Source of the DNA: Montifringilla adamsi
Taxonomy: Eukaryota > Chordata > Aves > Passeriformes > Passeridae
Assembly: GCA_017590115.1 (NCBI GenBank)
Contig: JAGGNK010006892.1
Coordinates: 14,051,736 to 14,115,735, forward strand
Reading direction: 5' to 3'
Length of the DNA: 64,000 nucleotides
Positions 1 to 12,900 of the stretch are shown in pieces; position 1 is the first letter of the stretch, and each line of letters begins with the position of its first letter. Both the position numbers and the translations under genes were made by a program. The notes below the pieces were generated by a model. That model was not told the DNA's origin. It saw only the letters and a program-made list of their open reading frames with translations, and made no database searches.

Positions 1-850
1 AAAAAAAAGAAAAAGACTCCTTTATAATTATATTTATGCAAATATAGAATTCTAAGTGGAGAATCATTATTGGGCAAAGATTTACAGTGAAATTTAACTT
101 CTGTGAAAATATCTTATGCCCTTGCCCGTGCTCCTTAGGATTCTGAGCTTGAAATACAGATGTCACAAGTACAGTTAGAAAGAAATGACAAAAAGCAGAG
201 GAAGAATGGACGGATTATCACTGAATGCTAGGGTATCTCTATGGAACTGGCTACATACAAGAATTTAGCTTAAATAGGTAAAAAATTATATAGTCAAAAA
301 GGTATAAATCATGGTATGGATGGCCTTCCTTTACCATCTAGTCTTTGCCCATAAATTAACCAACATCATCATAATCATTTGATGATTAACATGCTTAAGA
401 CAATTTCAGGGTGCTCTTATACACTGATTTACTGACTTAAGATTATTATAAACAATAAAACAACTGCAGCTTTGCAGAATTTAATGAAGGCTGCTGTGGG
501 ATTAGATAAGTTTTACAAGAAAAAAAGGGAACATTGTACTGACATTTCTGAAGATGCTTATGCATAAATTCTACTGGAGGTGTTTCCTGGGACTTCACAC
601 TGTACAGTCTTTAGTTCATGTGCCAGAACCAGTATTTCTTACCAAGCACACTGCCCTTGAAACAGAAATTTTGTATTAAAGACAGGCAACAAACCTTTCA
701 GGGCTGTCTATACCAAGACTTTTCAAGGGGCTGAATCCTTAAAGGAGATTGCAAACCAAAGGAAACCTCTCAATATCCAAAGGATTTGCAGGTGAATAGC
801 ACTCACAGGTGATGTGGATTTAGAGCCCTGTTTAGCTGAAGAACACTTAC
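1..850 (-). other. ARHGAP20: ARHGAP20 intron 6 (partial)
   Basis: AT-rich intronic sequence after the exon 6 donor. I looked on the minus strand for the next RA-domain exon (expected after ...GTCAY) and found no matching peptide flanked by splice sites. No repeat family is recognisable. Confidence 0.7.
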
Positions 851-935
851 ATATGCACAAGTTCCCACGTCCTTTGCAATTATCGTCAGACGAATGCTTT
901 TAGGATTGTCTTTTTCCTTCTCTTCTCTTATCCGA
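851..935 (-). CDS. ARHGAP20: ARHGAP20 coding exon 6 (PH-RA linker and start of RA domain)
   Basis: Eighty-five nt, acceptor TATTTGTTTTGTCAG, donor GCATAT|GTAAGTG. It completes residue 183 (AG|T = Ser) and adds 28 codons, ending in phase 0 at Y211. The peptide REEKEKDNPKSIRL then TIIAKDVGTCAY matches human LEKEKDYPKSIPL, KIFAKDIGNCAY, which opens the Ras-associating domain. This is the last coding exon in the window; the next should start with the family segment following CAY, at or below base 1 on this strand. Confidence 0.94.
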
Positions 936-3900
936 CTGACAAAACAAATACAAAACAAGTAAATTTTTAATATTGCACACATAAATAGCAAGACATAGAT
1001 TTATACAGCAATCAAGCAGTAACTTGGTAAGAAGGAGATCGTTTGCAGATGTACTGCAGTAGAAAGATCTCTGAGGACAAGAAAGCATCCAGCAGTATCT
1101 GGAAGGGAGGCTGACTGTGGCTCCCAGTAATGCCCTCTTGCACTGAAGTTCGTTGCAGAAATCAGAGTAAGCAGCAAAGAAAGAAATGGAAACAAAATCA
1201 AGCTAAAACTAGCCATCACTGTGATGTCTGAATCTGCACTATAGACTCCTACTGGAATCAGTTCCATCAGTAGAGACTAGTTCAAAGGACACAACAGGAG
1301 AACAGTGAACTGGAAATCATCCCAGCAAGGATGATTTAAACAACCCAGGTACTCTGAAGAATCAGGTAAAGACACAAGCCTCAACCAGAAGAACTGGGCA
1401 ATCAGAAAACAGAACCATCACTAGTAGTTTTCTGTCCAAACACTGAACAAAATAAGACAGCTCTATTTATGCAAACCCTTCACTTCACCCTCCAGCATGG
1501 GGCATGAATACAGCCAGCCTTGAGCAGCAGACAGGTTAGAGCAGAGGTTTCTGAGCTGGGCTTGCTTGTATGCCACCACCATGGAAAGAGCTTCAGGCTC
1601 AACTCGAGCCACGGTGGCAGAGGCTCCTGCTGCTGTGTTGGGAAGGAACAATGTGTGATAGGAATTGCTGCAGTTTTCTGCTGAGCACAAAGAAGCAATT
1701 CCCTCCTTGCACAGGCATTGTTGCATAAAGCAAACAACATCTTCTGAGAGAGAAGACATGAGATTTTTTTTCCCCTAATATTTGAAAGAGCTTATCGATC
1801 ATGATGGCATAAGCACCACAGCTTGGGAATCACTGGTCTAGACCAGGACTCTTTCCAGTGTCTTTAAAGACCATATAATAAAGTACCTTTGCAAAACAGA
1901 CAGCCATGTTTCCTTTTGTTCTGCAGACCTGAAAGAATTGAAGGAAAAACAGGACAAATCAGCCATCATCCTAATACCAAAACAAACCTTCTACAAACCA
2001 CAATGGAATGGACCTTTTTTTAGTTGCAATTTCATAAATACCTCCAAAACTTAAAAGGTTTATCCAGATTTGAATGAAAAGTCTTTTTCCCTGCAAAGTC
2101 AACTGAAAAGCCTGCCAGGGAGATCAAAAGCTCCAGTTACCATTTTTGCCACAGAAGGTAAAGCTTCACCACTGAATTTTGTAGGAAATGTGTTGACCTC
2201 CTAAAGTAATGTCCAAATAGAAGAGCAGAGCACTTTAAAAAAAAAAGCTTAATTCAAAAGTTTAAAGGTATTTCTTCAGGTACACAGATTTCTTTCCACT
2301 CAAATTCTTATTTATTACTTGTTTTATCAGCACATCACAAAGTACATAAAAGCCCACTGTACTTAGTAGGGTTTAACTTTGGACATTTTGAGGCTTATCT
2401 CATTTATCTTCATCTCATGTGTATACTTGGAAGGATAAAAAGCAGTCCAGTACAATATAGATAATAATATGACAGTTCAAGGAATCTAACCTCATTTTGC
2501 TTCAACTTTCTTGATTTAAATCCTAGCCCAGATGTAACTGCTATTCCCACCGCTGCTTTTGCAAATCAAGTTTTTCAAATTTACACAGCAGGCATTTAGA
2601 GAACTACAAACCTACTCAATGATGCTGTGAGGGAAATGCACTTTATAAATGGTAAAAACATGATTCTGATTTGGTTGTTTCAGCTCTGCTGGACAGACAT
2701 CTATGCACTCACACATGGCTCTTTAGATTTTTCTGTGTACCTCCAGACATCAAATAATTTCACTTCTGTAAAATCTCTAGCTGTTTTTGACTGAAGCTAT
2801 TGCTTTCCTATTCAACTACTTTCAGTTATCTATAAAGGATCACATACTGTCTTTAGAGCAAAGCTCCTGAAATTCTGGCAAGATTTCAATTGAAAATCAA
2901 CAGAAAATTTAATCTGTTTGAGGACTATTATGTGTAAAAAACATAAACAGCTCAACCAGCTCAGGAGACTGCAATTTGTAGACAACATTGTCCTTAGGTA
3001 TGGACAATGGGACACAGAAATTAAGCCAGATACTTCAGCTTTTGCTCTCTGTTGATAAAGAAGGAAATGCGATTCCTAAGGCTCAGGCAAAGCAGCTGGG
3101 ATTTCAGGGGGATGGTGCCCTCCCTCATCCAAAGTGACGAAAGAGCCCTCCTGCTGAGACTAAAATTATCCTAATCACTGAAATTACCTCTACAGTCCTT
3201 ATGTGTCTTACAGCCAATGCTGTAAAGACAGCCAAATTTTTTTCTTGATATTAAAATTCAGAGATTCTGCTTTAAGAGGAATTTTGACATTTTCTCTGGC
3301 ACAATTAAATAAAAAGAAGAGAAATAGGACAAAGGTCATTATTTTACTATAATTTTTCTGCTACTTCCAATACACGGCCTTCAGTTTAAAACTGTCTTAC
3401 AAGAGTGTCTTTGATCCTTTCATTAGCTTGGCTGTTTAATATTTGTAGCTCATCTTATTAATTAGCCAAGGTGTTTGCCGAATTATACCAAAGAAAAGGT
3501 AATTTCCACAAAGCAAGTTTGCAGCATACAAAGTGCTTCCCCAAATCATGTATTTTCTCAATTTTTGAAATGATAAGTGAGATGGAAGAGGAGGTAATGG
3601 AGGGCAACTTGCTCAGGGAAGTAGAAGGAATTGGTTTGAGAATCAGCAAGTTCCTGTTCCCACATTCACTGGTGATGAAATGAATCTGTGATAGTCTCAT
3701 GACCTGTCAGCCTAGAAACATTTACATAACTTATTAAATAAAATATATCTCAATTCTTACCTGAAGTTTGCCACACAGTTTGTGGTGGGCCAGCCCAAAA
3801 CAAAGGACCGGTCTGGGTCTGTGCTGCCTTCACACACTTCTTCCGTACAAAATGCTGTCCACATCTCACAGAGACGTGCTTGGCACTTCAGTTTGAAATG

Positions 3901-6900
3901 AGAGTGTGACCTGCAGGTGGAAATTCAAAGGTGTGTCACACACATGCAAACACAGACAGCAGATTAAACAACCAGAGTTTTTTGTCCTTCAGGCACATGT
4001 GAGGTTTGTACTGGAGCTGATAGAAGAAGCACTTCTGCTTCAGTTAAAGAAAATGTTTTATTGGGTTGCATATAAAAATATACCAATTTTTCACTTAAAT
4101 GGGATCAACAAATCTCTTATTTGTGGGATAAACAGATCGCTTCTGGCATCCCTGGACATCCCCCTTCTCAGGGGAAAGCTGTCCATGTCTAGAGCTGCCC
4201 TCCAAGTCTTGCTGTGAGGCAAAGGTTGCCACTTGTATTTGACTCCCCTTTCAGTGACTTTAATGCCATTAAGGAGTTCACAATACAGTTCTACTGCTTA
4301 GTCTCAGGGTCAAAAATGATTATGAGTTTACGTAGTGACAACTAGGCCAGGGCAAATGAAGCAAACCTGAAGAAAAAAACAAGCAGAAAAAATTGCTATT
4401 TGTGTTAACTACAGCACAGGTCACCACACAGCCTTCCCAAATTTTCTGCATGGTAGCTTTAGGAACACATCACTTGGAGAATGAGCCAAGACCTTGCGCA
4501 TTCTCAAAATATTTACTCATCCACAAGGAAGAGACATAATTTACCCAGTTTTTAAAAACTTGGCCCTTCCTCTGTTTTATGCTACTAAACAACTGACTAA
4601 AGGTCAAATTTACAGAATTTCACATTTTAACTTAAACTCTTTTCTTCCAACAGATTTCTCTTTATAAATGTCCTTCCTTTGTAGGATGAGTGAGTGCTAG
4701 TGCTTTGTGAGAAACAATTAAAAACTCCCGAAGTCAATCCAGCTCTGCAGCACTGCTACAGCCACTCACTTCAAGCCTTGCAGAATTACCTGAGCTATGG
4801 TTCTCCTGGGCCAGCAGGGAAAGGCTGGAGGAGAAGTGTCCCTTCCCTGAAACCAAGAGCACATCAGCTCACCACTGTGTTGCAAATGTGGATGGAGACA
4901 GAGCTGGCCAGCATGGTGATTAGTGCTCTATAAATAAATAAGCCAGGTGAGCAGTTTCTTAGGGCTTTGGCACACACATGTGCTCCCTTCTCTGAGACTA
5001 GCCTCTTACATGGTATTTGATTTGGGACAGACTGAACTAACACAGTCTGAAACATGAAAGCACTTGACCCTTGTGGCTTTAAAGAGGACATAGATGAACC
5101 TGGCTGCTCTGAGTTTTCCAGTTGTGCTACAGGTGTGGTGGGATAGTGCAGCACATTCAGAGGAAGGTCAAGAAAGAACCATCAGTACTTATCAAACCTA
5201 AGGCTATGGTGTCTCCTGATCAGCTGAACATTTCACCTCTCTTTATTACATTTTGCTACCCAATTAAAGAGAATTTTTTTAGAACAGAAGCATATTTCAA
5301 CATGCTTGTTAGCAAATGAGTTTATGATGCAACAGGTAAGATCAGTCAAGAATGCAAAAATAAATATATTCTGACTGACCATTGAATGAAGAGCAGAAGC
5401 ATATTTCAACATGCTTGTTAGCAATGAGTTTACGATGCAACAGGTAAGATCAGTCAAGAATGCAAAAATAAATGTATTCTGACTGACCATTGAATGAATT
5501 GTGAAAACGTAGATTTACAAAAAAATACAGCTGTGAATTCTAATGTAGATGTTAATAAATGGATGTCTGGTCTGACTCCACCAAATCAACCTGCTGACCC
5601 TCCTTTCTCCTCAACTTCTTTTTGCCATTACCCAGTACATGGAACACTCTACATGCTGTTTCATTTTTTAATATTTACAGTCCATAAAGCCAGATCCCTA
5701 CAGTGCCAGTAGCAGGTGTCAGCAGGGTGTTGGCAGAAACACAAGGATGTTCTCCAGTCATGCTTGATGTATATTCTTCCCTGTTTGCCATGCCTAGTCA
5801 CAGCTTTCAGCTATTATCAGTATTCAAGTGGCCTGGTTTCCAGAGGTGCTGAAACAGTAGCCTCCATTAACATCTGAAGAGCCTGAAGTATAATTTTATC
5901 CCTATCTACCATGTCCTTTATGCAACCCATGGCTTCTTAGCATTTGTGAAACATGTGTCTTCTATTTAAATGCCAAAGCATTACCTTTAGAAATTAATAT
6001 ATTGCTGACTAAGGAAGCAGCATGACAGAACATTTAAAAAATGGGTACAGTAACAATCCAATGAGTATTGTATACTTTTTAAGGAAGTCTCCTAACAAAT
6101 GTTACTGTGAATATCAGGCAGATTCCAAATCAACTAAAATCAACAGAAAAATCATGAAGACCGTTGCTGTAAATACTGGCACACCTCAAGTTATGCCACC
6201 TCTGCAGAGTACACACAGTTCCTTTTGCTTACAATTGGATACCTTGCAGCCAATAACAGATGGGAGATTAATTTCTGTCCAGATTTGCTAATCTCCTTAA
6301 CTGAATTCTCTGACAAAAGCATTTATGGATCTACTGTGAGACTGCTGATGTAATTCCATGTATGAATTCAGCCATTAATTTCTATGTCCAGCCACTTCAG
6401 GAAAATACCCTTAAAAGGCACATATATGTATGCAGGTGCACATCACAAAGGAGAAAAAGGAAACAATTTCTCTGTGTCTACCACACAAAAACATGTGTGA
6501 GACACCTTCATCACTGAACTAACAGACCCTTGAAATATTTACTCTGCCAAATAAAAGCATACATGTCTGTAAGAAATCTAATCAATCCCTAAAAAAGAGT
6601 ATGACATTTACATACTTGGCTTTAGTTTAGATAGAAAAATTCTTTCAATAAATTAATTTGTGACTTAGCCCTCACATGAAGGCAGTGAAGGACAGGGCAG
6701 CAGAGGAGCACAGCATGTGAGTACCATTCTTATTTTTTATAAACTAGTATAATGCATCACAGGAAACCATAGGAATTTATATTTCAGGTATTATTAAAAA
6801 GCAGAAAAAATATGAACCCACAGGCCCCTTGTCCAAAGTCATACATGGACCAGTTATGGAGAGGACTCACTCAACCTTCACAAATTCCTATGGGAGCAAT

Positions 6901-9900
6901 GTCAATTTGTTCCCTTTAAGCAGGAGCTCGGTCCTGTACAAGCAGTTTACTCAGCAAGCTCAGAGGACACAAGATACTTGTTCTCTTTAGCAAAAACTTG
7001 TACCCATTTGCTGGTCACACAAAGCCTGATTGTACATGAGCTCCATTTGTACAGCGGCTGGTCACCTGCAGCTGAGATCCCACCTGCACAGGGCCCAGCT
7101 GGACTGAAGATACCTTAGGGGTTCATATGCCCCAAGCTGAAAAACTACTTCAGACAGAATTATTCACAAGGAATAATTCTGAAGTTAAGGCAGATTCAAC
7201 TGTATCACTAATTCTGTCCTAGTCTTACTGCTTTGACTCTGTACCAGCTATTAAAAAGTCAATAGCAATCAACAGTCACGGCCACATAGCAATACACACA
7301 CTTGGGTTTTCCTTCTAGGAATCAGCATTGGCATTTTAGTGTGAGACAGCTTTAAAAATGCTGATTTTTAAGTAGTATTCATTAGTGACAGCTCTGATGC
7401 TTTAATTGCTGACAGGGCAGCTGCAGAGAGAACATCCCAATTAGTTCTTCAAAATACATGAAGTAAAATCACTCAAAATACTATTTTTGCCATTTCTAGA
7501 AATGACTTGCTCCCCCCCTTTTTTCACATGCAAGAGCACAAATTGTTCTCTTCCACCTTTTTTAGCATTGTTTCTCTTCACCACATTAAATCACATGCTG
7601 TAGGAGCTGTTATTACTCCCTGGGGACCAGATTTTTGTGCGGTTACACCAACTAGTGCTTTCCTATGCAAATAGTCCCACTGGGACCCAGCCAAACCTGC
7701 AGTAACGTGCAGCTCAGGGGCTCTAACACAGCTTGTGCTCAGCAGGCTGACCAGGGAGGGGGGCTTTATCCCTCCTGACTGTACTTTTCTACAATTAAGG
7801 AGCTAAGCTAGTGGACCATGCCCACTGAAAAGCCAGCGGACAGAGAGAGACACCCAAAGCATGACTTCCCTCACCCACCACCAATGCTCTTTCAGCACAG
7901 GTGAGTTTGCCACAGTAAGGCTCTGGTTTTGCCTCAGTGACTGTAAGAGGAACCCAGAAACGTATGTAAATTGCAAGTATTTCACTTTACAGCTGAAATT
8001 AGGTGAGGTGAATCCCACCCTAAACCAGCAACAAACAAAAATCAATACAGTAACAATGCTGTTACTGCTGGTGCTGGTAGAACACCAAGATTTCCCCTAA
8101 ACATCCTTATGTTCTCCACCCACCCATAGTGGAACACGTTTTGTGTAAAATATCCTCTGTGTTGTCACACCACATCAAGTGAGGGAGTTCAGCTGGGGGG
8201 CTTATGTTTACTATGTGTGATTCAAACAGACACAGCTCGGATTTCTATAGACAACACAGATTTCTTTTGGCTTTTCCCAGAAGCCCCTGAAACAATTGCT
8301 TAAGCAAAACGACACATTGCAAAAGCCCAGGATTCACATTGAGACTGCCCACCCTGCGAAACCACAACACAGTGCCTAACAGAGAGTGAAGCTACATCAG
8401 GATTTTTTATTATTAATTCTCCATAACCCATAACAACAAGTGAAAGCACCCTCTAAAACTGCCTTAAACCACAAATGCCGCATGAAGCTGGCATGCTCGA
8501 CACAGCTTGTAAATGTGATTTAATTGTGAATGGTAGAGTGAATAATCAGAGCTCAACAGCAAGCCTGATTACACATGAACACTACCCAGACTGCTCAGCA
8601 TGGCTCCCCTTCCCCATGCTCCTTCTGGCACAGGACAACCTACAGAGACAGACACTGCAGTGCTGCCTGCAATCTCTATTTTTATACAGCTGCTCATCCT
8701 TGGTGTGTATCAAAGCAGCTTCCAGGTAAAGGTTAAAACCTCTAATCCCTCTACAACACAACCACTGATGTTATCCAAACCCCACAGGACTAAAGATGAT
8801 CTGTCTAAAACAAGAAGTTGAAGGTAGCACATTGGACACAGCTGAGTGCCAATGAGTCTTTTGTGACACTGCACTCCCAAAGTAGAGAGTAGAGAAGATG
8901 ACAGAAAAGAAGAAATATATCAAAGAATATCTGATACTTCCATAAAATGTTGCATCCTGAAATTCCTCTATGGCTAAGAGGCTTTCAAAGGTCCCTGAAG
9001 AGGTCAAAATAAAATGTTTCCTTAGGATTCAGGGAAGATTTGCTACTATAAAAGCATTCTGGAAATCCATGCTATGTTCCTCTGAAGAAAAGGTCTGCTC
9101 TGCAGGATCAGTGCCTGAGGGGTCTTACTCACTTGGACTTGGCAACAACCAGAAGGTCTGTGAAGAGGAAAAGGTGTCGCTCCTGGGTCTGCAGACTCGT
9201 CTTCAGCTGCACGTGGCCATCCAGGATGAGCATGCGGTTGTGGCATATGAAAGACTGCACGAGGGGCCATGACTCTGGGCTGATGGGAGACAAGCAGCCT
9301 TCCCTGCAAAAGGACATAAAATAAACAGAATAAAGGAAAGCAAATCAGCTGCTTGCCTGAGAGTGAGAACCAGGCAGTGACTTCCCATACCTGCTGCCAA
9401 AAAGTAATTTATTTGACCACATTTCAGTGAAAGGTGAGAGGCACTTACAGGATAATTCAGCAGTAAGATTCTGACACAAAATCTATTAAGGACTGTCCTC
9501 ACTGAAGCTTTACAGCCCAGGCTGTAAAAGCTGTAGCATTTAGCATGAGTAGCATTTAGCAAAGGACAATAATATAGACACAGCCTTCCCCATTTTTGCT
9601 ATTTGCATTTGTTTCCCTATGTATTGAAGTCTTAGAGAAAATATTTCTTCTCCTGTAGTCTCTCCAAACTGAATAAGGGCACATAATGCACGAAGAACAG
9701 AGAACTGCACACCCACCTTGATCAGAATAGGACTCGTACTCAGGGTTAAAAGCCATTTATAGAAATTATTGAGAAACAATGACAAATATAAGGTGTTACT
9801 GAACCTTGCTAGAGACACACCACATACTAGATGCAACATGAGAAGGCTGCTCAGCCTTTTTCTCTCCCAGCACACAACCCACAAGCACTGAAGTAAGCTC

Positions 9901-12900
9901 CTGCTGCAGGGTTTGGTTGTGTGACTGGAGCACAGCTATGCTCATCTGAAGCTGCTGGGTAATCCAAACCCAAGCTTGTGGGGGAAATACCAGGCTCTCT
10001 CCTAGAAGACACTGATCTTTTCTAAGGCAGTATTGAATAAGTTGCAGCAGAGGGTGGATAAATGATTCTCTCAAACTGTCCTGATCTAACTGTTCTACAT
10101 AAAGCAGCTGAATAGTTATTGAAGCAGAAATAGATTTTCTCTAGCATGATGGTCAGCCTACTCATCCAGACAGGATATCCCTATTTTCTGAGCTTGCTGT
10201 AACAAATGACCATTTATATGGAGCCAAACAAAATGAATGTGAGGGTCTGAGAGGAGGGCACTCCTTCTCTAGGGCTCCCTAGAAGCGTGTAGCAAGTCAG
10301 GCTCTCCCTTGGAAAGCCAGAGGCACAGCCTCAAGTTCTCACACTAAGCTGAGAGAGCTGAACCTGGGTCTCCTATACCCTGGTGTACCTTAAATAATGA
10401 ATTTCTGGATTAAATCCAGGAACCATCAGTATCTTTACCCATGATTTTAAAATCCAACTTTTCAATTATTTGCCTTCCCAAGAGATGCCTCCAAATGAAC
10501 CATTTCCCTCTGGCTAAACAAATCAGTTCAGTTTTAATTCAAATATATTTACTTATGTTTTTCTTGTTAAAAAATTAAGCTAACACTTGGCAGGATCAGC
10601 TTGGCAAGGGCAGGTTGAAGTGAACAACTTTGCAATTCCAGTTTATTCCTGGTCCGACTGGAATGGATGATAAACACCTAATGAGTTTTCTGGGAGAAGA
10701 AATGGAGCTTATGTAGGGAAAGTCACAAAACAAATGGGGAGAGAAATGAAAGAAAACAACAGCAAGCACAGGAAACCTTCAAAGAAGGTCATAAACCTCG
10801 TACCTCTCTTATAGCCTGGATGGCTCATGACCCTCCTCTCCTTGATACTTGTGGCTGGATTATGCAGAAAGTTATTTAGGAAATCCTGACAGCTGGGAGA
10901 GAAAGGATAAGCTCTAAGATTGGCCTACATTAGCAGGACACACTTTCACTGATGTATAAGGAGCTGGCAAGGATCCCTACCTGCTGGGAAGAGCCTTGGA
11001 TTCCCCTTTATGGCTGGGAGTCTTCAGTTTTTAAAATAATTCCTCAACTTATTTTGTCTTAAACTGTCTTTAAGACAAAATCTTGTCTTAATCTTGTGTT
11101 TCATTACCAATGCCATCAGGTAAGAGCGAAAGAAGAGGAATGACTTACAGAATGCAGAATGCAAACCTAAGTTATTTGGTCATTCCTATGCAGAAGGGGT
11201 GTCCAAGAGTGTGGGGGTTAAAGCAGAGGGAGGAATTTTGGTCCAGTATAACAGGGATACACACTGTGTGGCCAGCAACAGGAGCCAGGGGAACAACAAG
11301 CACCTGTCCTACCCTGCCACCCCATGGGACTAGAAATTGCCACCTCACCAGTTCATCAGTGAGTCTTAGGTAACTGGGACTCCATCCATTAACTCCCTAG
11401 CAGCATTTGGCACGGAAACTCAAGCAGAATTGAGGAATGCTGATGAGTCCACCTGCTTGAAAGCCATGCATGGCCTTTACCTCAAATATTAAATCAGGAA
11501 TACACTCACCTGTACTTGAACCCAGTAACAACAAACGTGAGGAAAAGCCTTTTCATGTTACATTGCAGTAAGCGTTCTTACAATCCTAAGGTCTGGCTTT
11601 TATGTCTCCATACAGGCAATTCCATTTGATTATTCCTATTTGTACGTTTTCTACATCATGATCCATAAGCCCAGGAGTCTCTCAAATTAAACTAAGCAAA
11701 ATTGTGTACCATGCTGGTACACAAATGAAGGTGTAGTAGGCTTAGTAATGCCAGAAGGGTCAAGCAAATTGAACTGTCTTTTGAGCCAGTGCCTTTCAAG
11801 CACACCTGTCAGCTGAACTCTAATAAGCAGTCTTACATACACTAATATTAGACCTTACCTGATAAGCCTTATTAAGAAAAAAAAAAAAAAAAAAGTGCAA
11901 ATATTTTCTTCAAAGTGGAAAAAAAAAAGAATCAAAGCCATTAATTTAGCCAGAATATTCTAACACCCCAGGAACAAGGAACATGGAGAAAATTCATGTC
12001 AGCAGTGACAAAAATGTCTTTTGGAAAGCAGGCTTTTGATCCTCTCAATTAATGTTCCTTTGTTACAAGACATGAATGAAACCCAAGTGTTGTTACACTG
12101 AAAATGCAGATCAGCAATATCCTCAGGCATAGGGATTTATATGAGAGAGGTATTTTTGCAGTTCAGTTTTTAATGGCTCAATGATTTTTCTGGACATTAA
12201 ATGAGTCTAATTCTGAAAAAGTGCTAAGTATGTAAATACTGATTCTTTGAAAATTCCTTTCAATAAAATTAGGCAAAACTCAAGTCAACATAATTTCTGA
12301 TATGAATAAAAAATGCAAGTCAGTGATGTAGGGCTCTCTCTGCCTTTCCTATGTTTCCCTAAAAATCACTTTATGATTAGCACATGCAAAAACCCACACA
12401 GTAACATCTTTCTATTTTGGAAGAAAAAAAAAGCTGTCACCCAGGTTTGTTAAAAAGGAACTGTGAACTGATTCCTGAAAGATGGGGTTAGATGGGGACC
12501 CTGTAGAGCCAGCAATCAGTCATGTTCCATTTTGTGAGGAAGCAAGGCTTACACTGATGTTTTGATGGCATTGCCATTATAAAACTCTAGTCTTAAGTGG
12601 ACATTTTTTTCTAAAAGTACTGTTTTGGGGGGTCGGAAATTTCCATGTGGGATTTTAATTAAGGAGAAAATTTTGTAATTGGAGGATATCTACAGAGATA
12701 TTCTTGAGCTCTTCAGGAAAAGACTAAAATCACTGTGCTGGATGAAATTAGTAGAAAGATAATTGATGATTTCTCACTGGATGTTTCTGGAACATAAATT
12801 TTTATACCTCTTATTTTTCAAATTAATCAAAATAGCAATTTTTTGTCTATTCAAAAGACACTATGATTTAAAAGACCACTTCAATTTTGTAGGTGAAACA

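Noticed and set aside
8970..9309. Plus-strand 100-codon and minus-strand 87-codon frames over exon 3
   Set aside because: They are shadows of the real ARHGAP20 exon 3 in other frames.
11877..11930. Poly-A tracts considered as retroposon tails
   Set aside because: No element body or target duplication is visible beside them.
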